DNA of 39,376 nucleotides from Candidatus Mucispirillum faecigallinarum (GTDB lineage: Bacteria > Chrysiogenota > Deferribacteres > Deferribacterales > Mucispirillaceae). The translations under genes were made by a program, and so were the position numbers. The first letter of the stretch is position 1. The number at the start of each line of letters is the position of its first letter. The notes under the pieces are model-generated. The model did not search any database. It had not been told where the DNA came from and saw nothing but the letters and a program-made list of their open reading frames with translations. The DNA is taken from assembly GCA_019116905.1 (NCBI GenBank), contig DXAQ01000004.1, positions 1 to 39,376 of the forward strand. Reading direction: 5' to 3'. This document shows, piece after piece, positions 34,642 through 39,376 of the stretch.

Positions 34642-35429
34642 TGGCAAAATATAATGATATTAATATGAAATTATGGCATAATTATAATGATATTTCTACA
34701 GATTCATTGTGGATTATTGATAAGCGTGATAATAGTGGAATACATAGTGGTCATTATCATGGTAATTTTATTCCACAAATTCCATATCAACTTTTTAGTA
34801 GATATACTAAAAAAGGGGATTGGATTCTTGATCCTTTCATGGGTAGTGGTACATCAATTATTGAAGCAATAAATATGGAAAGAAATGCTATTGGTATAGA
34901 ATTACAACAAAATGTTGCTCAAGAAGTTTCTGATAGATTAGGTAATATAAAAATAAATGATACAAAGTATTTAATTTTTCAAGGTGATAGTGGTATTTTA
35001 GATATTAATCGGCAGTTACAAAACCATAATATAAATAAGGTTCAGTTTATAATTTATCATCCACCTTATTGGGATATTATAAAGTTTTCAAATGATAAAC
35101 AGGACTTGTCAAATGCAGATACATTGCAAAATTTTTTATATAAATTTGGTAAAACAATAGATAATACATCAAAATTACTTGAAAAAAATAGATATTGTGC
35201 ACTAGTTATTGGTGATAAGTATGCAAATAGTCAGATTATTCCTCTTGGTTTTTACTGTATGAATCTTTTTATGGAGAGAAATTTTTTAATGAAAGCAATA
35301 ATTGTTAAAAATTTTGATGAAACTAAAGGAAAAAATGGTACAAAAGCAATATGGAGATATAGAGCGTTAGCGAGTGATTTTTATATATTTAAACATGAAT
35401 ATATATTTGTATTTAAAAAATTAGGTTAA
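34641..35429 (+). CDS. DNA methyltransferase, beta class (N4-cytosine/N6-adenine)
   Basis: 262 aa, starting at GTG within the stop of the upstream methyltransferase (TAGTG), with AAAAGG in front. The SAM motif DPFMGSGTSIIEA (from Asp64) is complete. The catalytic motif reads YHPPYWDIIKFS (His140 to Trp144), where the usual first residue is Asp, Ser, Asn or Thr. With the D12 enzyme upstream this completes a two-methyltransferase set, as in Type IIS systems. The gene's last 9 bases overlap those of the convergent nuclease gene. Confidence 0.85.
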   Translation: MAKYNDINMKLWHNYNDISTDSLWIIDKRDNSGIHSGHYHGNFIPQIPYQLFSRYTKKGDWILDPFMGSGTSIIEAINMERNAIGIELQQNVAQEVSDRLGNIKINDTKYLIFQGDSGILDINRQLQNHNINKVQFIIYHPPYWDIIKFSNDKQDLSNADTLQNFLYKFGKTIDNTSKLLEKNRYCALVIGDKYANSQIIPLGFYCMNLFMERNFLMKAIIVKNFDETKGKNGTKAIWRYRALASDFYIFKHEYIFVFKKLG

Positions 35430-36563
35430 TTCATTAAAAAGAATATTATCATTATCTTTATGTACACTAATATATTTTTCTTTTGATACTTTTATTTTTT
35501 CTTTATTACTTGATTCATATTTTATTTTTTTATTTGTTAATAAAGTGTTATTACCAAATGGAGCAATTATTATAGGATTTATTATTATAGTTTTATCATG
35601 GTATAGTGGACATATATAATCTTTTATCCATTTGATATATTTTTCTAATTGATTAAATGCGTTTTCATTTGGAGTAATGCATTTAAGCTCAATAACATTA
35701 ATGTATAAAGTATTATCTAAAAATTGCATTATTAATATGTCTATTTTTTGCATGCCTACGCCACAGCCTACTTCGTTACCTATCCAAAAAGAATCATTTG
35801 GATTTGGTATAATTAATTGTCTTAAGTTATTATTTATATCAATATTTTGTAAAATATATGCTTGTAAATGAGTTTCATATGCTTGATTATTTTCTATTTT
35901 AAAAAGCAATCTTTCTTTAATATCAAGAATAGGCTGAGGATCTTCTTGATACATAGTGTTAGATTGATTAATAGCGATACAATTTTTCTTTATGTCATAA
36001 TAGAATCTATCAGACACATTAGTAAGTGTTATGGGATTATTATTTTCATTTGCATTTTTTATCAACCTTTTTAATCGTTGTGCTTCATAATCAGTTATCA
36101 TTGTACAGCCACGATTACCGCGCAGTTTTCTATATATTAGACTCCAACACATTTCACTAGGATGTTTTATATCTTCTAAACAATCTAATGCTGCATATTC
36201 TGATATACCTTTTGGGTAGACTTCATCTTGTTCTATGAATACTCTATACTGTAATTCTTTATTTAGTTCATTATTTAAATATCCATTTTTACAATAAAAA
36301 GGATTGTTTTTTACTTTAAAAATGCCAAAAATTGTTCCAGAATGACTATTATCTCCTTGTAAATAAAATAATATTTTATCATTAATTTTTACTCTGCTTA
36401 TATCAGCAATTAATCCAAGTAAATTGCGTTCTCTACTGTGATGTATATTGTTACATTTTGGGTTAAGTAGAAAGTCTGGATTATTAGCTGTGCCTGTAGC
36501 AGCAAACATATATTTTAAATGAATATCAAATGTTGTATTGTTAACAATAAATACATGTGTCAT
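35421..36563 (-). CDS. EVE/PUA-like plus PD-(D/E)XK nuclease protein of the R-M island
   Basis: 380 aa from the ATG that lies one base after the upstream stop; an in-frame GTG four codons earlier is less likely. The N-terminal half (about 1-145: THVFIVNNTTF, VKINDKILFYLQGDNS, GTIFGIFKVKNNPF) resembles EVE/PUA-like domains that read modified bases. The C-terminal half has a nuclease pattern: YETHLQAYILQN, Asp275 in KIDILIM and Glu292-Leu-Lys294 in VIELKC, followed by NQLEKYIKWI, similar to NucS/DUF91-type PD-(D/E)XK folds. It is the third gene of the controller-HNH nuclease operon. It may be a second endonuclease, a modification-dependent one, or a specificity partner. Its 3' end overlaps the convergent methyltransferase by 9 bp. 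Confidence 0.72.
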   Translation of the reverse strand: MTHVFIVNNTTFDIHLKYMFAATGTANNPDFLLNPKCNNIHHSRERNLLGLIADISRVKINDKILFYLQGDNSHSGTIFGIFKVKNNPFYCKNGYLNNELNKELQYRVFIEQDEVYPKGISEYAALDCLEDIKHPSEMCWSLIYRKLRGNRGCTMITDYEAQRLKRLIKNANENNNPITLTNVSDRFYYDIKKNCIAINQSNTMYQEDPQPILDIKERLLFKIENNQAYETHLQAYILQNIDINNNLRQLIIPNPNDSFWIGNEVGCGVGMQKIDILIMQFLDNTLYINVIELKCITPNENAFNQLEKYIKWIKDYICPLYHDKTIIINPIIIAPFGNNTLLTNKKIKYESSNKEKIKVSKEKYISVHKDNDNILFNELT

Positions 36564-36564
36564 T

Positions 36565-37159
36565 TTAGTTACCACTTAAATGCTTTCTAAATTCTATTGG
36601 ATCATACCAAAAGCAACCAACACATTTGTTTGTAGTATCATATTGCAATGTTCCCTGATAAAAAGAAATTGGGTATCCAAGTTGTTTAGCATCATATCGT
36701 AGACCTGATTGGATACATTCTTTGCAAAATTGCCTTTTTGCATCGTTAGCGGCTTTGCTTAATGGTTGAAAATCATATAATTGCTGATTTTTATTTAACA
36801 TTACTCTATCGTCGTTTTTACGACCATCTTTATGGTCAACTTCTGGATTAGATGTTCCTAGGACAACGCATCTTTGTTTTTTTTATTGATTTTTTAATAT
36901 CAGCTCTAATATGTTGTGAATAATTATTGTTATTAAATCCATTTAATCTAATGGCATCTATACCATTACCGCTTGTTAATGTTTTAGTAAATTCTACAAT
37001 ATATTGTTTAGCAATTGATGATTCTTTTCTACACCAAGATCCACCATTCCCAAGTTGTAGTGCTTTATATTTTCCTACAAACTCATTTACATTTACCCAT
37101 CTACTAATACCATTACTATCTGGTTTAGCTAATTCTAAAAATAAATCTTTTTTAGTCAT
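36565..37159 (-). pseudogene. HNH restriction endonuclease, frameshifted in an A8 tract
   Basis: Two frames make one protein. From the ATG at 37159 (overlapping the controller stop as ATGACTAA) the chain runs to SIKKTKMRCPRNI and stops at 36848. The rest, in the next frame, reads RCVVLGTSNPEVDHKDGR, then DDFQ-like SKAANDAKRQFCKEC and NKCVGCFWYDPIEF, ending at 36565. The shift maps to an A8 run (36884-36877). With seven A residues the join reads KKQRCVVLGTS without interruption, about 197 aa in total. The DHK...GR...N core is an HNH nuclease, and the CxxC pairs suit the zinc site of these restriction enzymes. As sequenced it would give only a truncated 103-aa N-terminal protein. The extra A may be phase variation, a true mutation or a sequencing error. 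Confidence 0.85.
36877..36884. repeat. Homopolymer T8/A8 at the HNH frameshift
   Basis: A run of eight T on the plus strand (A8 in the coding strand). One base fewer fuses the two halves of the HNH endonuclease. Runs of this length are prone to slipped-strand mispairing and to sequencing error. Confidence 0.85.
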
Positions 37160-37373
37160 TATTTTTAACATCCTTAAGTAATAAATATGCATCTATCTGT
37201 AGTGCATTAGCAATTTTTTCAATATTTTCAATTGAAACATTACGCCTTCCACATTCAATATCACTAATATATGTTCTGTGTAGATTAGAAATTTCCGCTA
37301 ATTTTTCTTGTGATAATTTTCTTATTTGTCTAAATTTTTTTACATTAAAACTAAATATTTTTAATAAACTCAT
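37152..37373 (-). CDS. XRE-family controller (C) protein of the restriction-modification system
   Basis: 73 aa, the size of restriction-modification C proteins. A Cro/CI-type helix-turn-helix fills it: KKFRQIRKLSQEKLAEISNL, then RTYISDIECGRRNVSIENIEKIANAL. GAGG lies before the ATG. Its stop overlaps the HNH endonuclease start by 8 bases, so C and R are co-expressed. A C-box lies 38 bp upstream of the ATG, over the likely -35 region. C proteins of this type first activate and then limit their own operon, so the methyltransferases act before the nuclease when the island enters a new host. Confidence 0.9.
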   Translation of the reverse strand: MSLLKIFSFNVKKFRQIRKLSQEKLAEISNLHRTYISDIECGRRNVSIENIEKIANALQIDAYLLLKDVKNND

Positions 37374-37393
37374 ATTATCCTCACTAAAAATAT

Positions 37394-37399
37394 ATTATA
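37394..37399 (-). promoter_or_regulatory. -10 box of the controller operon
   Basis: A perfect TATAAT on the minus strand (37399-37394), 20 bp before the controller ATG. The position 17 bp further upstream holds only AGTCTG, a poor -35 that overlaps the C-box, as expected for a promoter that needs C protein for activation. Confidence 0.6.
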
Positions 37400-37410
37400 A
37401 ATACATAAAA

Positions 37411-37432
37411 TGTCCACAGACTATAAGTGTCA
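37411..37432 (-). promoter_or_regulatory. C-box operator of the restriction-modification controller
   Basis: Minus-strand ACACTTATAGTCTGTGGACA (within 37432-37411) closely matches the operator described for the large C-protein family, a pair of ACTTATAGTC-type half-sites around a GTG-containing spacer. The left half-site is complete and the right half (GGACA) is less so. Its position next to the -10 fits activation at the -35. Confidence 0.7.
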
Positions 37433-37498
37433 TTAGCATAAGTAAGTATTATTTTTTCATTTACAAACATGTAAAAGTGTGGTATAAGCTTTTTTCTC

Positions 37499-37527
37499 TT
37501 GACGATTATTATTATATTTATTATAAT
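37499..37527 (+). promoter_or_regulatory. Near-consensus promoter of the yceD-rpmF-plsX operon
   Basis: TTGACG (37499-37504), a 17-bp spacer and a perfect TATAAT (37522-37527), giving a leader of about 34 bases before the ATG at 37568. Confidence 0.75.
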
Positions 37528-37567
37528 CGGCAGCAAATGTTTATGATTATATAAGAAACGAGTTATT

Positions 37568-38065
37568 ATGATTATATATTATGAGCAGGTACATGATGAA
37601 GGCTTTATTATTGATGAGGCTTTTTCATTTGCCGAAGGTGATGATAAATTTGATATTAAATTTTCAGGCCGTGTTGATAAAGCAGGGGATGCTTACGTTG
37701 TTACAGGCAGAGTAAACCTGCACTTTTCCTGCCCATGCGACAGGTGTTTAGAGCCTGTTAATATGGATATAGCAGAAGATTTAATATTAACATTATCTCC
37801 CCTTGGGGAATACCCGCCTATTCAGGCAGACGGGGAGGAAGGTCTTTCTGATGAGGAAGCAGGAATGTATGTTACCCCAAAAGACCATTTTGATATACAC
37901 GAACTTTTAAGGGAGGAAGCGCTGCTTTTAGTGCCTGAAAAAAGGTTGTGCAGGGAAGACTGTAAAGGGATATGTCAGGGCTGTGGTGCATCACTTAATA
38001 CTGAAAAATGCACATGCACTAAAAAAACTGATGAACGCTGGGCAGCACTTGATAAATTAAAATAA
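37568..38065 (+). CDS. yceD: YceD family (DUF177) 23S rRNA accumulation protein
   Basis: 165 aa. DUF177 proteins help 23S rRNA accumulate and almost always sit directly upstream of rpmF, as here. The sequence has the two characteristic parts: FSCPCDRCLEPV (about 55-66), a Cys-rich conserved block, and the C-terminal CREDCKGICQGCGASLNTEKC stretch, followed by DERWAALDKLK, the usual ending. The six or more Cys of the C-terminal block could bind a metal. The start lacks a strong Shine-Dalgarno (AACGAG only) but is the first ATG after a near-consensus promoter. Confidence 0.9.
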   Translation: MIIYYEQVHDEGFIIDEAFSFAEGDDKFDIKFSGRVDKAGDAYVVTGRVNLHFSCPCDRCLEPVNMDIAEDLILTLSPLGEYPPIQADGEEGLSDEEAGMYVTPKDHFDIHELLREEALLLVPEKRLCREDCKGICQGCGASLNTEKCTCTKKTDERWAALDKLK

Positions 38066-38069
38066 TTAA

Positions 38070-38131
38070 AAATAACCATTTTTGGTAAACAATATAAAAT
38101 ATAAAATAATAAATAACCATTTTGGTAAAAC
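38070..38131. repeat. Two direct copies of an ACCATTTTTGGT-type palindromic repeat before rpmF
   Basis: Both copies share AAATAACCATTT(T)TGGTAAA. They begin at about 38070 and 38111, and each contains a short dyad (ACCA and TGGT). They fill the 78-bp gap between yceD and rpmF, with the rpmF ribosome-binding site (GGGAGA) directly after the second copy. They could be protein-binding sites or part of an mRNA structure that tunes L32 synthesis. Confidence 0.6.
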
Positions 38132-38143
38132 AGGGAGAGCAAA

Positions 38144-38329
38144 ATGCCTAATCCAAAACACAAGACAACTAAAAGCAAAGTAGGTATGAGAAGGTCTCAT
38201 CACCAGCCATCTACACTTCTTGGTGTTAAATGTGATAACTGCGGTGAGTTAAAACAGGCTCATACTGTATGCCCAAGCTGCGGAACATATAAAGGCCGTA
38301 AAGTAGTGGCTGATACTAAAGAAGTATAG
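38144..38329 (+). CDS. rpmF: 50S ribosomal protein L32
   Basis: 61 aa. It begins MPNPKHKTTKSKVGMRRSHH, the standard bacterial L32 opening, and has two Cys pairs (CDNC and CPSC) for a zinc ion, so it is the C+ (zinc-bound) form. The GGGAGAG before the ATG is a good ribosome-binding site. It lies between yceD and plsX, the conserved yceD-rpmF-plsX order that links ribosome and phospholipid synthesis. Confidence 0.97.
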   Translation: MPNPKHKTTKSKVGMRRSHHQPSTLLGVKCDNCGELKQAHTVCPSCGTYKGRKVVADTKEV

Positions 38330-38331
38330 TT

Positions 38332-39357
38332 ATGATTATCGCTGTTGATGCTATGGGCGGTGATAACGCTCCAAGCGAAGTTGTAAAAGGTGCTGTTAAG
38401 GCTGTTAATGAAACTGAAAATTTAGAAGTTATTTTAGTAGGTAATAAGGCTTTAATTGAAAAAGAACTTGCTGCCTGCTCAAAAAAAGAACAGCCTAAAA
38501 TACAGATTATGCATACTGATGAATTTATTGCTATGGATGACCATCCGTCAGAAATAGTGCGTGGAAAACGTAAGTCATCAATGCATGTTGGCTTAAAGCT
38601 TGTTAAAGACGGCAAAGCTGCTGGATTTTTTACAGCTGGCAACAGCGGTGCAGCTATGGCTGTTGCGATGGTTGTATTAGGGCTGCTTGAAGGTGTAGCA
38701 CGTCCGGCAATTGGCACAATACTTCCATGCTCAACAGAAAGGGGTCATTTTTTTATGCTGGATGTTGGGGCAAATGTGGACTGCCGTCCTGAGCATTTAG
38801 TTACATTTGCTATTATGGGTTCAGCTTATGCAAAAAAAGTTCTGCATATTGATAATCCGACTGTTGGTCTTTTAAATAATGGGGAGGAAGAAGGTAAAGG
38901 CGATATGCTTACAAAAGCAGTCTACCCTATTCTTAAAAAGACAGATGTAATAAATTTTGTAGGTAATGTTGAAGGCAAAGCTTTATTTAGAGGGGAAGCA
39001 GATGTGGTTGTCTGCGACGGGTTTGCTGGTAACATTGCTTTAAAAGTAAGCCAGTCAGTTGCTAAATATATGACTTCTATGTTAAAACAGGAACTTTTAT
39101 CTTCAACAGTTTCTAAAATAGGTGCATTACTTTCTAAAAAAGCATTTGAAAACTTGAAAAAGAAAACAGACGGCGCTCAATACGGTGGAGCACCTTTACT
39201 TGGAGTTAAAGGTGTATGCGTTATTGGCCATGGTTCGTCAAACGATGTAGCTGTTGCAAACGGTATAAGGGTTGCAATGCGTGCATCTATGAGCAAAATG
39301 AATGAGGCTATTGTTGATGATGTAAGAGATTCTCTTACACATATACTTAACTATTAG
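38332..39357 (+). CDS. plsX: Phosphate acyltransferase PlsX
   Basis: 341 aa, full length. PlsX makes acyl-phosphate from acyl-ACP at the membrane surface for PlsY, the start of phospholipid synthesis. The sequence opens MIIAVDAMGGDNAPSEVVKG, the signature start, and contains VLVGN-like VILVGNKALIEK, the GAAMAVAM segment, LLNNGEEEGKG and DGFAGNIALKVSQ, then the C-terminal GAPLLGVKGVCVIGHGSS. It starts 2 bp after rpmF. The window ends 19 bp after its stop; fabH or another fatty acid gene often follows in this operon, but is not visible here. Confidence 0.97.
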   Translation: MIIAVDAMGGDNAPSEVVKGAVKAVNETENLEVILVGNKALIEKELAACSKKEQPKIQIMHTDEFIAMDDHPSEIVRGKRKSSMHVGLKLVKDGKAAGFFTAGNSGAAMAVAMVVLGLLEGVARPAIGTILPCSTERGHFFMLDVGANVDCRPEHLVTFAIMGSAYAKKVLHIDNPTVGLLNNGEEEGKGDMLTKAVYPILKKTDVINFVGNVEGKALFRGEADVVVCDGFAGNIALKVSQSVAKYMTSMLKQELLSSTVSKIGALLSKKAFENLKKKTDGAQYGGAPLLGVKGVCVIGHGSSNDVAVANGIRVAMRASMSKMNEAIVDDVRDSLTHILNY

Positions 39358-39376
39358 CCTGTAATTGATAAAGTAA

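Noticed and set aside
36565-36801. Separate 78-aa zinc-ribbon protein
   Set aside because: Its frame continues upstream of the ATG through an HNH motif (VDHKDGR), so it is the C-terminal half of the frameshifted endonuclease.
36848-37192. Separate 114-aa unknown protein starting at 37192
   Set aside because: The start at 37159 overlaps the controller stop in the usual coupled way, and the chain is the N-terminal half of the endonuclease.
1-39376. CRISPR arrays, insertion sequences, tRNA or rRNA genes
   Set aside because: No regularly spaced direct repeats, transposase motifs, cloverleaf sequences or rRNA segments were found on reading both strands.

Overview
The window is about 39.4 kb of AT-rich DNA (roughly 30 to 33% G+C by eye). 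It is densely packed with bacterial genes and comes from a Gram-negative: it carries lipid A/Kdo/heptose genes (waaA, an LpxL-type acyltransferase, gmhB, lpxI), an outer-membrane porin with a C-terminal Phe, several lipoproteins and a hydrogenase maturation protease. The gene mix and base composition fit a Deferribacteres-type organism (for example the Mucispirillum lineage), but that placement is inference; no rRNA is present to test it. No tRNA, rRNA, CRISPR array, insertion sequence or known riboswitch was recognised.

Layout. (1) 46-3421: envelope operon of four tightly packed genes (DUF374 acyltransferase, waaA, LpxL-like acyltransferase, gmhB). (2) 3482-7260: exported rhodanese, single-domain response regulator, M23 envelope peptidase and a strongly translated porin, with three good hairpin terminators. 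(3) 7350-10953: a dCTP-deaminase/dUTPase-fold protein that has lost both catalytic residues plus a small unknown gene, then a ThiF-ThiS pair with an exported FlgT-C/VCBS-like protein. (4) 10954-11774: an 820-bp gap with an island of higher G+C and nested dyads. (5) 11775-21795: a membrane protein, an orphan RelB-type antitoxin, tmk, two paralogous hybrid histidine kinases, a small lipoprotein, lpxI and guaA, mostly on the minus strand. (6) 21972-28640: pyrG, glmS and a TIM-barrel protein, then a divergent ferredoxin/DUF4445 protein and a Bax-inhibitor-1 family protein. (7) 28718-33543: two Sel1-repeat lipoproteins, two unknown proteins, a HyaD-type protease, a lytic transglycosylase and a TrmN6-type methyltransferase. 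(8) 33643-37432: a restriction-modification island. (9) 37568-39357: the housekeeping yceD (DUF177)-rpmF-plsX operon behind a near-consensus promoter.

The most interesting unit is the island at 33643-37432. Two DNA methyltransferases of different classes run on the plus strand. Converging on them is a minus-strand operon: a controller (C) protein with a recognisable C-box upstream, an HNH restriction endonuclease broken by one extra base in an A8 tract, and a protein with an EVE/PUA-like front half and a PD-(D/E)XK nuclease back half. Removing a single A restores one continuous HNH reading frame, so the gene is either phase-variable, recently inactivated, or hit by a sequencing error. Other points worth following: one of the two paralogous hybrid kinases has Asn where the phospho-accepting His should be, while its ATPase and receiver motifs stay intact; the deaminase-fold protein lacks its catalytic Asp and Glu; an LpxL-type enzyme has H-x4-S in place of H-x4-D/E; and two plus-strand promoters have the -10 box exactly 7 bases before an ATG without a Shine-Dalgarno sequence, the arrangement expected of leaderless mRNAs.
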